Positions 1-9,372 of a DNA stretch of 64,000 nucleotides are shown here, one piece after another. The notes under the pieces were generated by a model. The model ran no database searches. It was not told where the DNA came from and saw nothing but the letters and a program-made list of their open reading frames with translations. A program made the translations under genes and the position numbers. The stretch covers positions 19,613-83,612 of the forward strand of contig SFIM01000028.1 in the NCBI GenBank assembly GCA_004556155.1. Direction: 5' to 3'. Origin of the DNA: Clostridiales bacterium. Lineage in GTDB: Bacteria > Bacillota > Clostridia > Christensenellales > Aristaeellaceae. The first letter of the stretch is position 1. Each line of letters opens with the position of its first letter.

Positions 1-33
1 GTATCGCAGTGGCAATCGCAAATGATCATATCG

Positions 34-1410
34 TTATTCCTCCGTTTCCTGATGGTCGATCATTTCATAGCGGGTGCGGAACTCGCCCGCGCCCAGCCCG
101 CGCGTATCGGTTTCGATCTCGCCCCGCTGGTTATCATAGGGATCGCAGCGCGCAAAGCGCTTGCGGGGGCTGAAGGGCGCGTAGTAGCTGCGATTGGCGA
201 CCATGCGCCAGGGATCGAGGTTGCCAAAGTAGAAGCGCCACCGCAGCTGCGAGCCGTGGCGGTATCCCGAGCCGCCAAAGGAGCAATCCACCGGCAGCCA
301 GCCCAGGCGGTCGCTGTAAAACTCCGCCCAGTCGTGGCTGCCCACATCGCCGGGCGCGGCGTACAGCCCGCTTTGCCAGCGCGCGGGGACGCCGCTGATG
401 CGGCACAGGGTGATGAACAGCAGCGCCTGCAGGCCGCAATCGCCGCGCAGGTTGACGGCGGTATACTCCGCCCCGCCCTCGATCAGCAGGTAGGGGCGCT
501 GATAGGCATACATCACCTGGGTGGTGATAAAATCATAAAACCGGCGGGCAATGCGGACGGGGTCGGTCTCGCTGCCGCGCAGCTCTGCGGCCAGGCTGCG
601 CAGGTAGGGCGTAAAGCAGATGTGCGGGGCCTGCTCGGCCAGATCCTCGGCCTGCACGGGGCGCGCGTCCGGGTAGACCGGCCCGCGGGCGGCTTCGTCC
701 AGCGCGTTCACATAGCGCGGGCGCTGCGTCCAGGTATACTCGGTCACGATGGGCGCGTTCTCGTGCGCGCAAAGCTCCATATACGCGGTGCGCTGGGGCG
801 CATCCGCCGCGTCGGTATACAGGATGGGCAGCGTGGCGTGCAGCTCCTCGGCGGCGGACTGCTGCATGCTTTGCGCCGGGATGGGCAGGTGGATGCGATA
901 GCGGGTATCGGGGGCGAAGACGTCGTCCGCGATGCTGGTCACGGCGCGCAGGCGGAAGCGATAGGCGCGCCCGCCCGCCATCACCTGGCGGATCACGGCC
1001 TCAAGCCGGGGCTTTTGCTCATCATAGGGCGCAAGGGCGCGGGCGTTGAGCGCGCGCTGGGTTTTCAGCAGCGACGCGCAGGTATCCTCATGGTACAGAC
1101 GCTGGCCGTTCAGGTAAATAAAATCCAGCTTGCCGTCCAGCAGGTATTCCTGCCACTCCTGGGCGGTAAAATCAGGCACGCTGCGGCGCATTTCGGCCAC
1201 CGCGTCGGCCTCGGTCAGGGTATAGGCGCGGGGCAGGCGGTGCAAAAAAAGGCGCTCTGCTTCCAGCCTTGCGCGCAGCATGGCGGGAAGCTGCCCGGCC
1301 AGGCGGCGGTCGATGAGCCGCAGGGCCAGCTCATACTCGCCCGCGCCCTTCAGGTGCGCGATATCCTCCGGCAGGGGGCACGAAAGCGATTGCAAAAACG
1401 TATCCGGCAC
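34..1410 (-). CDS. Transglutaminase-like domain protein
   Basis: A 458-residue protein with a C-terminal transglutaminase-like (papain-fold) domain. The Cys-His-Asp triad is readable: Cys in RGDCGLQAL (about residue 325), His in GSHDWAEFY (about 359) and Asp in LPVDCSFGG (about 375). The N-terminal 250 residues are not recognised. No signal peptide is seen, so it is probably cytoplasmic. I chose the GTG at 1410 because GGAGG ends 8 nt upstream; a GTG at 1419 overlaps that site. Family members act as proteases or transamidases on unknown substrates. It lies downstream of the ispH-S1 operon but beyond a terminator. Confidence 0.8.
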   Translation of the reverse strand: MPDTFLQSLSCPLPEDIAHLKGAGEYELALRLIDRRLAGQLPAMLRARLEAERLFLHRLPRAYTLTEADAVAEMRRSVPDFTAQEWQEYLLDGKLDFIYLNGQRLYHEDTCASLLKTQRALNARALAPYDEQKPRLEAVIRQVMAGGRAYRFRLRAVTSIADDVFAPDTRYRIHLPIPAQSMQQSAAEELHATLPILYTDAADAPQRTAYMELCAHENAPIVTEYTWTQRPRYVNALDEAARGPVYPDARPVQAEDLAEQAPHICFTPYLRSLAAELRGSETDPVRIARRFYDFITTQVMYAYQRPYLLIEGGAEYTAVNLRGDCGLQALLFITLCRISGVPARWQSGLYAAPGDVGSHDWAEFYSDRLGWLPVDCSFGGSGYRHGSQLRWRFYFGNLDPWRMVANRSYYAPFSPRKRFARCDPYDNQRGEIETDTRGLGAGEFRTRYEMIDHQETEE

Positions 1411-1515
1411 CGTAAACACCTCCAGTGCGTAATTGCCTTTATGTTACCGCAATTCGCGGCAAAAGGCAACCTAAATTTGCGAGGGGATGGGGGACGAGGG
1501 GGGACGAAAGGAGGG

Positions 1516-1570
1516 ACGAGTGGGGGACGGTACTTTCTTGGAGCCCAAGAAAGTACCGTCCCCCACTCGT
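1516..1570. repeat. Family A element, solitary terminal hairpin
   Basis: A perfect inverted repeat with 26-bp arms (1516-1541 and 1545-1570) and a 3-nt loop. It contains the GGTACTTTCTT/AAGAAAGTACC motif that ends the larger family A elements elsewhere in the window. It lies between the transglutaminase gene and the ispH-S1 terminator. No T-run follows on either strand, so it is not a standard terminator. Confidence 0.85.
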
Positions 1571-1587
1571 TCCTCCTATCCATCCCC

Positions 1588-1628
1588 AAAAAAACGAACC
1601 CCCGCCATCCTGCGATGACGGGGGAGTG
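1588..1628 (-). terminator. Rho-independent terminator of ispH-S1
   Basis: Read on the minus strand, a CCCCCGTCAT/ATGGCGGGGG stem is followed within 4 nt by seven T residues. It starts just after the stop codon of the IspH-S1 gene. Confidence 0.75.
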
Positions 1629-1638
1629 TTGTTAGCGA

Positions 1639-3648
1639 TTATTCCTGGGTTTCGGCGGGCTGCTCGTCCACGGGATATTCTTCCTCGGGGATGCCCTCGC
1701 CGTAATCGAAGGCCTTGTCTTCCAGGGCTTCGCGGATGCTCAGGCTGATGCGGTGCGCGGCGGGATCCACGCCCAGCACCTTGACGGTGACTTCCTGGCC
1801 AACGCTGAGCACGTCCTCCACCTTGTTCACGCGGGTGAGCGCCACCTGGCTGATGTGCACCAGGCCGTCCACGCCGGGCTCCAGCTCCACAAAGGCGCCG
1901 AAGGGACGGATGCGAACCACCTTGCGCTCCAGGATCAGACCGACGGGATACTTCTCCTCGATGTTGTCCCAGGGCTTGGCCTGCAGCTGCTTGTAGCCCA
2001 GCTGGATGCGCTCGCGCTCGCGATCAACGCTGAGCACCTTCACCTCAACCTCCTGGTTGATGGAGAGCACTTCGCTGGGATGGCCCACGCGGTGCCAGGC
2101 CAGATCGGTGATGTGGATCAGGCCGTCCACGCCGCCCAGATCGACGAACGCGCCGAAATCGGCAAAGCGGCGCACGATGCCGTGCAGGATCGCGCCCTCT
2201 TCAATCTTCTCCCAGGCAGCGGCCTTCTTGGCGGCCTCTTCCTCAAGGATGACGTCCTTGCGGGAGCAGACGATGCGCTTCTTGGCGGCGTCCACATCGA
2301 TGATCTTCAGCTTCATGGTCTGGCCCACAAACTGATCGATCTTCTCAACATAGCGCTTGCTCAGGCGGGAAGCGGGCACGAAGGCGCGCACGCCGTCCAC
2401 CATGCAGATCAGGCCGCCCTTAACGGCTTCCTTGCCAACGCCTTCAACGTACTCGCCGGCCTCGTACTTGGCCATCAGCGCGTCCCAGGCCTTCTTGTTG
2501 ATGATATTGCGCTGGGAGAGGATCACATTGCCCTCGCCGTCGTTTACCTTAACAACCTCGACCTCGATCTCGTCGCCGATCTTCACATCCTGGTCTACCA
2601 GGTCGGAGCGCTTGATCAGGCCGTCGGACTTATAGCCGATGTTGACGCACACTTCGTCGTCAGTCACCTGCACCACGGTGCCGGTCACGGTTTGGCCGGT
2701 ATGGATGCGACGCATGGAGGCCTCAATGCTGGCCATAAAATCGTTATCGTCGATGGTTTTCGCAGCCTCGTTGGCGGCGGGCTCGGTTTCGAGCACTTTG
2801 TTTTCGATGTCGTTCATTGCAGTGACAACCTCCTTAAATGACCAATCCGGTGTGGATGCGCCGGCGGCTATTCCTATGTGATGCGCGTGGATATCTGCGA
2901 AGCGGGGCGGGATATCCGCCGCGCGTTCGACCCAAATGGTTTGTGGGCACAGCGCCAGGCAGGCCTCATACAGCTTGCGCGTGTTGGCGCTTTGCCGCCC
3001 GCCGACCACGATCATGCGGTCGCAGGCAATGGCAAGCTCCCGTGCGGCCTGCTGCCGCACGCGCGTTGCCGCGCAGATGGAGCAGTAAAAATCCGGCTGG
3101 GAAATCCTTGCCCGCAGGGCTGGCAGCAGCGCTTGCCAGCGCTCCATGGGCAGGGTGGTCTGGCTGGCCACCAATGCGCGGGGCAAAGGGGGCAGGGCGG
3201 CCACATCCTCGGCGGTATACACGGTGTATACCGGCCCCTGGCACCATCCCGCCGTGCCGCGCACCTCGGGATGCTCGCCGTCGCCCACCAGCACCACGGG
3301 CAGCCCCCCGGCGCTGTAGGCGGCCGCGCGCTCATGCAGCGCGCGCACGCGGGCGCAGGTGCAATCCACATAGTCCACGCCGTTTTCACGGCAGGCGGAA
3401 AGCACCTGGGGTGCAACCCCATGGCTGCGCAGGATCAGCAGGCCGCCGCGGGCGTCCTCCACCCGCTCAACCACCTGCACGCCCAGCTGCTGCAAACGGC
3501 TGGTGACCAGCGGGTTGTGCACCACCTCGCCCAGGGAATAGCAGGGGATTCCCCGCTCCTGAGCCTGGGCGGCTGCCCGCTCGGCCTTTTCCACCGCCTG
3601 GCGAACGCCCATGCAGAAGCCGGCATGCTTTGCCACGGTACAGGGCAT
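1639..3648 (-). CDS. ispH: IspH-ribosomal protein S1 fusion
   Basis: A bifunctional 669-residue protein. Residues 1 to about 285 are 4-hydroxy-3-methylbut-2-enyl diphosphate reductase, the last step of the MEP isoprenoid pathway. It has the [4Fe-4S] Cys positions in GFCMGV, CTCARV and SICAATR, and the substrate motif GGRQSANT. A short acidic linker leads to four S1 RNA-binding repeats, of the kind found in ribosomal protein S1, with typical FGAFVDL and DGLIHIT motifs. The ATG at 3648 has AGGGGG at a proper distance; the longer frame to 3693 does not. This fusion is known in many Clostridia. It follows cmk and plsC on the same strand, the usual clostridial order. Confidence 0.95.
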   Translation of the reverse strand: MPCTVAKHAGFCMGVRQAVEKAERAAAQAQERGIPCYSLGEVVHNPLVTSRLQQLGVQVVERVEDARGGLLILRSHGVAPQVLSACRENGVDYVDCTCARVRALHERAAAYSAGGLPVVLVGDGEHPEVRGTAGWCQGPVYTVYTAEDVAALPPLPRALVASQTTLPMERWQALLPALRARISQPDFYCSICAATRVRQQAARELAIACDRMIVVGGRQSANTRKLYEACLALCPQTIWVERAADIPPRFADIHAHHIGIAAGASTPDWSFKEVVTAMNDIENKVLETEPAANEAAKTIDDNDFMASIEASMRRIHTGQTVTGTVVQVTDDEVCVNIGYKSDGLIKRSDLVDQDVKIGDEIEVEVVKVNDGEGNVILSQRNIINKKAWDALMAKYEAGEYVEGVGKEAVKGGLICMVDGVRAFVPASRLSKRYVEKIDQFVGQTMKLKIIDVDAAKKRIVCSRKDVILEEEAAKKAAAWEKIEEGAILHGIVRRFADFGAFVDLGGVDGLIHITDLAWHRVGHPSEVLSINQEVEVKVLSVDRERERIQLGYKQLQAKPWDNIEEKYPVGLILERKVVRIRPFGAFVELEPGVDGLVHISQVALTRVNKVEDVLSVGQEVTVKVLGVDPAAHRISLSIREALEDKAFDYGEGIPEEEYPVDEQPAETQE

Positions 3649-3791
3649 TTGGAAAATCCCCCTACTCCTGGCGAATAGAAATTTATTCGCCATCCTTCCT
3701 GTTTTTCCTGCAAAAATTACAGAAATTTTCTGTCAAAGATCAAATTCTGCAATTTGCACAATCGGGAGACGCTGATTTTGCACACTGTGCA

Positions 3792-4439
3792 TTATTTGCT
3801 TGCGTGAACCTCATCGCGCATGGCGTAGAACACATCATGGATGCGCTGGCACAGCTGGTGGGCGGTGTCGTTATTGACGCCCTGGGCGTACAGATCGTCC
3901 AGCTCCATGGGCTTGCCATAATAGATATGCGTGATATGGAAGGGGCGGATCTTGCCGTCGATATACACCGGCAGCAGGGGCACGCGGGCGCGCAGGGCGA
4001 TGATGGCCGTGCCGCTTTCCACCTCCTGCATCATTTCGGGCTGGTGGCGGGTGCCCTCGGGGAAGATGCCCAGGATGTGGCCATCCTTGAGCGTTTGCAT
4101 GCACTGGCGCATGGCGGCCATATCGGTGGCATGGCGGGACACCAAAATCATATGCAGGCCGGAGAACAGCCAGCTTTTCAGCCTGCCGTGCGCCAGCTCG
4201 CGCTTGCCGATGAAGCGGATCTCGTACCTTTTCACCTTGATGGCCAGCGCCATGGGATCGGCGAAGCTGCGGTGATTGGCCATGATGATATAGGGCGGCT
4301 GCATTTCCTCCACGATCTGCGCGTTATGAAAGCGCAGGGGGAAGATGGTGTGAAACAAAAAGCCAAAGATGATGCGCGCCACGGTATAGATGGCTGTGCG
4401 CTCACGCTTGGGCGCGGTTTCCGATGTGTTATTCTGCAT
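3792..4439 (-). CDS. plsC: 1-acyl-sn-glycerol-3-phosphate acyltransferase (PlsC family)
   Basis: A 215-residue membrane-associated acyltransferase that would make phosphatidic acid from lysophosphatidic acid. The catalytic HX4D motif is in NHRSFADP and the acyl-acceptor motif in FPEGTRH. A hydrophobic segment near the N terminus (ARIIFGFLFHTIF) is a likely membrane anchor. The ATG at 4439 overlaps the end of cmk by 11 bp, so the two are translationally coupled. Substrate is inferred from the family. Confidence 0.9.
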   Translation of the reverse strand: MQNNTSETAPKRERTAIYTVARIIFGFLFHTIFPLRFHNAQIVEEMQPPYIIMANHRSFADPMALAIKVKRYEIRFIGKRELAHGRLKSWLFSGLHMILVSRHATDMAAMRQCMQTLKDGHILGIFPEGTRHQPEMMQEVESGTAIIALRARVPLLPVYIDGKIRPFHITHIYYGKPMELDDLYAQGVNNDTAHQLCQRIHDVFYAMRDEVHASK

Positions 4440-5103
4440 GCGCTGCCTCCACAATATCCAGGATTGCCTGCACGGTTTGCTCAAAATTCATATTGGTACT
4501 ATCCACCACCTGCGCGTCCGGAGCCTGGCGCAGGGGATCCACCGCGCGGGTCATATCCTGATGGTCGCGGGCGTTGACCTCGCGCAGGATATCCTCAAAA
4601 CTCGGGGATTCGCCCTTTTCCTGCAATTGGCGCAGGCGGCGGCGGGCGCGCGCCTCGGCGGAGGCGGTCAGGTAGATCTTGACCGGCGCGTTTGGCAGCA
4701 CCACGGTGCAGATATCGCGGCCATCCAGCAGCATGGGCTGGGCGGCGGCGATATCCTGCTGGCGGCGCACCAGCATCTGGCGCACGGCGGCATAGCGGGA
4801 TACGGCGCTGGCGGCGGTGCCTGCCTGCTGGGTGCGGATGCGGCCGGTCACGTCCTGGCCGTTCACCAGCGTGCGCTGCGCGCCATCCTGATAGCGCACG
4901 TCCACATGCGCGCGCCCGGCGGCGCACAGGGCGGTCACGCCGGCCTCATCCTGGATATCCAGGCCCGCGTCCATGACGGCCAGACCTACGGCGCGGTACA
5001 TGGCGCCCGTATCCAGGTGCAAAATGTGCAGGCGGGCGGCAACCTCGTCCGCGATGGTGGATTTGCCCGCGCCCACGGGCCCGTCGATGGCAATGTTCAG
5101 CAT
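4429..5103 (-). CDS. cmk: Cytidylate kinase
   Basis: A 224-residue enzyme that phosphorylates CMP and dCMP. The P-loop GPVGAGKST is at residues 8-16, followed by DTGAMYRAVG, and DGRDICTVVLP lies mid-protein, as in bacterial Cmk. The start MLNIAIDG at 5103 fits family length; the longer frame runs into the repeat upstream. It is the first gene of a cmk-plsC-ispH/S1 unit. A large family A repeat occupies the space upstream where its promoter should be. Confidence 0.96.
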   Translation of the reverse strand: MLNIAIDGPVGAGKSTIADEVAARLHILHLDTGAMYRAVGLAVMDAGLDIQDEAGVTALCAAGRAHVDVRYQDGAQRTLVNGQDVTGRIRTQQAGTAASAVSRYAAVRQMLVRRQQDIAAAQPMLLDGRDICTVVLPNAPVKIYLTASAEARARRRLRQLQEKGESPSFEDILREVNARDHQDMTRAVDPLRQAPDAQVVDSTNMNFEQTVQAILDIVEAAHAE

Positions 5104-5145
5104 GCAAAAATCACCTTTTGTTTTTTTGATGGTGCGGGGGAGACA

Positions 5146-5822
5146 GGGGGACGAGGGGATACGGTACTTTCTTGGAGCCATAGCGCCGCCGCAGGCGGCT
5201 GAGGGCGCGCAATTTTGTAAATTGCCGCCCGAAACCCGCGCTTGCCGTAAGGCAGTAGGTAAAAGTCGATTGAATAAAACTAGGAGGCGACATTGGCGCT
5301 TGAGACCCCGTGGCAGGGAAAAACTTGAATCGCCCGGTCTGGAGCAAGCTCCGCCCGCGCGCTTCTGCCTTTTTCCCCTTCGGTCGTGCTGCGCACGCCC
5401 TGCGCTGATCTGCGATCAGCGTGCCACGGGGGCATGATTGGGTGCGGAAATCAGGCGTGGCGATTTGTGAAAGTTGGGGAGAAAGCCTACCAAAAGGCCT
5501 CTCCTCAAGGAGAAGCCTTTTGGTGGGTGCATTCAACCAACCATCGCTAAGCGCTGCGCAAGGCTTCCCGCGCCCAACCATGCCCGCAGGGCAGCGGACA
5601 GCGCAGCTGGACGCAAGGGCTGGCGAAGCCAGACCGAAGGGGGAAAGCAGGGAGCGCCCGGAGGAAAGCTTGCTTTCATCCGGGCGGTTCAGGCTTTCAC
5701 CTGCCCTGCGGGGGTCAGTGACCCCTTCCAGTTTTATTTCAGCAGCTTTTCCGTCCACAACACAGGTTCTTTGTTTCTTTCTTGACGCAAGAAAGAAACG
5801 TAACCCATCGTTCCCTCCGTCC
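5146..5822. repeat. Family A mosaic element, long copy
   Basis: About 680 bp of non-coding repeat between cmk and the wall protein. The left end has GGTACTTTCTTGG. Then comes the GCCGCC module (about 5181-5256), shared with four other copies, and the outer-arm start GTAAAAGTCGATTG. An inner CCCGTGGCAGGG ... GTGCCACGGG inverted repeat spans about 5316-5433. More stem-loops follow, including AAAGGCCT...AAGCCTTTTGG near 5490-5525. The right end has ACAGGTTCTTTG and a GTTTCTTTCTTG hairpin. No transposase or credible gene is inside. Confidence 0.85.
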
Positions 5823-5823
5823 T

Positions 5824-8730
5824 TTAATACCCAATCATGCTCTGGGTTTCCTCCCAGCCGCGCAGAATTTCGTTCTGATGGCGGGTGGCGTAGGGCATGT
5901 TGCGCTTTTCAGTGTCGCTCATTTCACGGGGGAAGTGAATGCAGATATGCCCCTGCAAATCGTTGCTGGCGTTGTGATCCACGGTGTGCCCCTTGCTGTG
6001 GGTGCTGGCCATGTACACGCGCCCATCGGACAGGATGACCCATACCGCGTGCGGCGTCCAGTTGTCCGCGCCCATGATCTGGCGCATGATCGCCGTGTCG
6101 CTGGCCGTCACCGGCTCGGCGTCGCAGTGCTTGCCAAAGCTGAACATGTGCACGTTGTAGTGCAGCCCCGTGGTGTAGTCGTAGATGATGGCGTTGGGCA
6201 GCTTGCGCACCACATCGCGCGTCTCGCGATACCAGTCGGCAAAGCGTACCTCGCTGGCCTGCGGCGCCTTGAAGGTGGTGCCGCTGACGTTGTTGCCGCC
6301 ATTGCCGGTGCTGCCGTTGTCCGCGCTGCCGCTCTGGTTCACCAGCAGGGTATAGGTTGCCGTGCCCACCACGCCGTCGGCCGAGAGCCGGTTGTCGCGC
6401 TGGAAGGCGCGCACAGCCAGGTACGTCTTGGTGCCGTAAATGCCGTCCGCCGCGCCGGTCAGGTAATCCAGCTCAATCAGCATGGCCTGCACCGCGCGCA
6501 CCTCGCTGCCGCGATCGCCAATGCGCAGCGCGGTAAAGCTGGGCTTGGGCGTGGCCGTGGGGGTGATTACGATGGCGCTCTTGGCGGTGGAGGCGTACAG
6601 CGCCTTGAGCGTCTGCGCGCCCGCAATGCCGTCCGCCGACAGGCCGTTGACGCTCTGGAACTCCGCCACAGCCAGCGCCGTCGCGGTGCCAAATCTGCCG
6701 TCTATGGTGGCGGTAAAGTAGCCCAGGGTGGTCAGGCGCGCCTGCAGCAGGCTCACCTGCGTGCCCGAGGAGCCAATCTCCAGCCGCGCGGTCAGGTCAG
6801 GCTTGGGCGTGGCGGCAGGCTTGGGCGTGGCCGTGGCCCAGGCGGATACGGCCGCGTCGGAGTACAGGCGCACCTGCGTATCCAGGCCCGCGATGCCGTC
6901 GGCCTTGATGCCGTTCTTTTTCTGGAAAGCCTTCAGCGCCGTCACATCGTTGGCGTTGAAGATGCCGTCCGGCTCAATATCATAGTAGCCCAGCGCCACC
7001 AGCCGCTCCTGCAGGCGGGTAACGACCAGGCCGCGCGTGCCCTTCTGGATCACGATCACGTTATCGGCAGTGATGGGCGCGGGCGTGGGCGTGACCACGG
7101 TGATCTTGGGCGTGGGGGTGGTCAGATACCGTTCGATCTGCTTCAGGGTGGCCGCGCCCGCGATGCCGTCGGCCTTCAGGCCGCTGGCCTTTTGCAGCTT
7201 TTTAACGGCCGCGGTGGTCTTGGCGTCGTAGGTGCCCGAGATCGCGCCCTCTAAGTAGCCCAGGTCAATCAGCGCGGCCTGCAGCTCTTCCACCTGATAG
7301 CCCGCGTCGCCCTGCTGCATGGCAATGCCCGCGATGGGCGGCAGCACGGCCACGCTCACCTTTTTGCCCTTGGCGTTGACGGGCTTGCCCTCGTAGATCA
7401 GCTTTTGCAGCTCGGCGCTGACGGCGCCAGTTTGCAGCAGGCCGTTTTTGCGCTGGAAGTCCTTTACGGCCTGAGCCGTTTCGGTATCGAAGGTGCCGGT
7501 GATATCGCCGTCATAGAAGCCCAGCTCGTGCAGGGCCTCCTGCAGGGTGGATACGTTGGTGCCCGACGCGCCTGCGGAAATGCCGGTGTATTTCAGCTGG
7601 GCCTGCCGGTCGGAGGCCAGCTCCTTGCCGCCATAGTAGATGGCGGGGATATCGATATACTTGGCCATGGCGTAGCCGGTGAAGGTGCGCTTGCCGTTGA
7701 AGTATTCCAGCTGCGCCCAATCGCCGGTCAGCTTTTTAACGCTGACCGTGGCCCCGGCGGGGATGGTCAGCAGCCGCTGGGAGCTGGTGCGGGCGCGCTG
7801 GCGCAGGTTCACCGCGTCCAGCGTGGTGGTGTCAAAGGGGTACACCTTTTTGCTGGCAGACTGGCCGTTTTCCCAGCCGATAACGGGCGGCACGGGCGTG
7901 ACGGTGGGCTTGGGGGTGGCGGTAGCCTTGGCGTTGACGGCCTCGCCGCTGTACAGCAGGGTCAGCGTTTCAGGGTCGGCCACGCCGGTGGATTGCAGGC
8001 CGTTCTTGGTCTGGAAGCGTTTGATGGCGCTGACCGTGCCGCTGGCGCACTTGCCGTCGATCTTGCCGGTATAATAGCCCAGGTCGGTCAGCGCGGCCTG
8101 CAGGCTTTCCACCGGCGCGCCGGTCTTGCCGCTGGATACGCTCAGCCCGTCCACCGAGGGCAGGATGGTCACGCTGACGGCCTTGCCGCGGCTGTTGGTG
8201 ATCTTGGTTTCATACAGCGTGCCCTGGGTGGCGATATCGGCATAGCCCGAATTGTTCAGCCCGTTGGCGGCCTGAAAATCGGCCACGGCCTGCGCCGTGC
8301 GCTGGCCGTACTTGCCATCGGCGCTGCCGGACAGGAAGCCTGCCTCAATCAGCGCGGACTGCAATTCGCGCACCAGCTGGCCCTCGTCGCCCTGGCGCAG
8401 GGCGGTATAGGCGCCCAGCCACGCGCCGTCTGGGTTATTGACAAGCACTTCGCCCGCCAGGCGCACGGCGGACTTGGCGGCGTAGCCCGGCTGGCCGTCG
8501 TACTCGATGATATAGTAATCGCCGCTGTCGCCGGTGATATACACGGCGTCGCCCGCGGGCACGGTATACAGCGTCTCGCCCGTGGCGGACGCGCTGCGCG
8601 TGACGGTCAGCTTGCGCGCGGCAAAGCCCACGCAGGGATACTGCGCGCCCGCCGCGCCCAGGCACAGCGAGAGGAGCATTGCCATCGTCAGCAAAAAAGC
8701 AAATGAGCGTTTCATACGGTTGTGATGCAT
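5824..8730 (-). CDS. Secreted cell-wall protein: SH3 and seven PG-binding repeats, YkuD-like C-terminal domain
   Basis: A 968-residue protein with a signal peptide (to AGAQ, about residue 30). Two bacterial SH3 domains lie at about 36-92 and 304-358. Seven PG_binding_1 repeats begin near 113, 200, 388, 475, 565, 656 and 737, separated by Thr/Pro linkers such as ATPKP. The C-terminal domain (830-968) carries HSKGHTVDH and GHICIHFPR. Its Cys930 between two His recalls an L,D-transpeptidase (YkuD) Cys site, but the canonical SHGC motif is not exact. It probably binds and perhaps crosslinks or trims peptidoglycan. AGGAGG sits 7 nt before the ATG. Confidence 0.85.
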   Translation of the reverse strand: MHHNRMKRSFAFLLTMAMLLSLCLGAAGAQYPCVGFAARKLTVTRSASATGETLYTVPAGDAVYITGDSGDYYIIEYDGQPGYAAKSAVRLAGEVLVNNPDGAWLGAYTALRQGDEGQLVRELQSALIEAGFLSGSADGKYGQRTAQAVADFQAANGLNNSGYADIATQGTLYETKITNSRGKAVSVTILPSVDGLSVSSGKTGAPVESLQAALTDLGYYTGKIDGKCASGTVSAIKRFQTKNGLQSTGVADPETLTLLYSGEAVNAKATATPKPTVTPVPPVIGWENGQSASKKVYPFDTTTLDAVNLRQRARTSSQRLLTIPAGATVSVKKLTGDWAQLEYFNGKRTFTGYAMAKYIDIPAIYYGGKELASDRQAQLKYTGISAGASGTNVSTLQEALHELGFYDGDITGTFDTETAQAVKDFQRKNGLLQTGAVSAELQKLIYEGKPVNAKGKKVSVAVLPPIAGIAMQQGDAGYQVEELQAALIDLGYLEGAISGTYDAKTTAAVKKLQKASGLKADGIAGAATLKQIERYLTTPTPKITVVTPTPAPITADNVIVIQKGTRGLVVTRLQERLVALGYYDIEPDGIFNANDVTALKAFQKKNGIKADGIAGLDTQVRLYSDAAVSAWATATPKPAATPKPDLTARLEIGSSGTQVSLLQARLTTLGYFTATIDGRFGTATALAVAEFQSVNGLSADGIAGAQTLKALYASTAKSAIVITPTATPKPSFTALRIGDRGSEVRAVQAMLIELDYLTGAADGIYGTKTYLAVRAFQRDNRLSADGVVGTATYTLLVNQSGSADNGSTGNGGNNVSGTTFKAPQASEVRFADWYRETRDVVRKLPNAIIYDYTTGLHYNVHMFSFGKHCDAEPVTASDTAIMRQIMGADNWTPHAVWVILSDGRVYMASTHSKGHTVDHNASNDLQGHICIHFPREMSDTEKRNMPYATRHQNEILRGWEETQSMIGY

Positions 8731-8849
8731 GAGCGGCCTCCTGAAAATACATACCTATACAGGAATATTTTATGTCAAATTGTTTACAATGTCAAGCTGC
8801 AAGCCCTGAAAAGCGTAACAATTCCGTTAAAAACTTGGCGGCGCGGGTG

Positions 8850-8878
8850 TTGACGGAGCGCAAGAAATGAATTATAAT
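8850..8878 (+). promoter_or_regulatory. Sigma-A-type promoter of marR
   Basis: TTGACG (8850-8855), a 17-bp spacer and a perfect TATAAT (8873-8878). Transcription would start inside the downstream palindrome. The preceding 120 bp back to the wall-protein start hold nothing else I recognise. Confidence 0.85.
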
Positions 8879-8881
8879 TGA

Positions 8882-8901
8882 ATAGTTCAATATTGAACTA
8901 T
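8882..8901. promoter_or_regulatory. MarR-type operator palindrome
   Basis: A perfect 20-bp palindrome, ATAGTTCAATATTGAACTAT, starting 3 bp after the -10 box and covering the expected transcription start. Length, symmetry and position match a MarR-family operator, so the adjacent regulator probably represses itself and, if co-transcribed, the MATE pump. Confidence 0.8.
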
Positions 8902-8924
8902 CTATCTATGGGAGGCGAGGGGCA

Positions 8925-9362
8925 ATGAAAACGGCTTCGCAGCTATACGCGGCGCTGCGCAGATTTCAGGATGCATACGCCGCGGCGCTGCGCCCGCTGT
9001 GTGAGCGGACGGGCATGGCGCAGGGGGCGGTGGATATTCTGCTGTTTCTGGCCAACAATCCGGGGCTGGACACGGCGCGGGACATCTGCCTGTACCGGCG
9101 TTTAAAGCCGGGCATTGTATCCCTGCATGTGGAAAGCCTGGCGCGCGAGGGGTATCTGGAGCGGCGGCCCGTGCCGGGCGATCGCCGCAAGTGCGGCCTG
9201 CGCTGCACCGAGCTTGCACAGCCTATCATTCGGGAGGGGCAGGCGCTGCAACAATCCTTCATGCAGCAGATTGCGGCCGGCATGACGGAGGCCGATCTGG
9301 AGGTGTGCCTGCGCTGCATTCGCACCATGGAAGCCAATCTTGCCCGCATGGCGGGGGAATAG
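8925..9362 (+). CDS. MarR family transcriptional regulator
   Basis: A 145-residue winged-helix repressor. The HTH region (TARDICLYRRLKPGIVSLHV) and the wing (LERRPVPGDRRKCGLRCTE) follow the MarR pattern, flanked by dimerisation helices. The ATG follows GGAGGCGAGG. The palindrome over its own promoter indicates autorepression. A MATE pump gene lies downstream on the same strand, with a family A repeat in between, so it is probably a local efflux regulator. The ligand is unknown. Confidence 0.9.
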   Translation: MKTASQLYAALRRFQDAYAAALRPLCERTGMAQGAVDILLFLANNPGLDTARDICLYRRLKPGIVSLHVESLAREGYLERRPVPGDRRKCGLRCTELAQPIIREGQALQQSFMQQIAAGMTEADLEVCLRCIRTMEANLARMAGE

Positions 9363-9372
9363 GGAAGGAAAC

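Noticed and set aside
22..1635. Long plus-strand frame of 537 codons
   Set aside because: It is antisense to the transglutaminase gene, has no ribosome site or domain, and its composition (Ala/Gly/Arg/His-rich) is that of a high-GC shadow frame.
1639..3648. IspH-S1 fusion as a new discovery or assembly artefact
   Set aside because: The fusion is continuous and well known in Clostridia.
5146..5822. Insertion sequence
   Set aside because: Ends are palindromic and repeated, but no transposase or its remnant is inside, and no target duplication was seen.
5421..6038. Frames inside the 5.1-5.8 kb repeat
   Set aside because: They run through stem-loops that recur elsewhere in other frames and orientations, so they are not protein coding.
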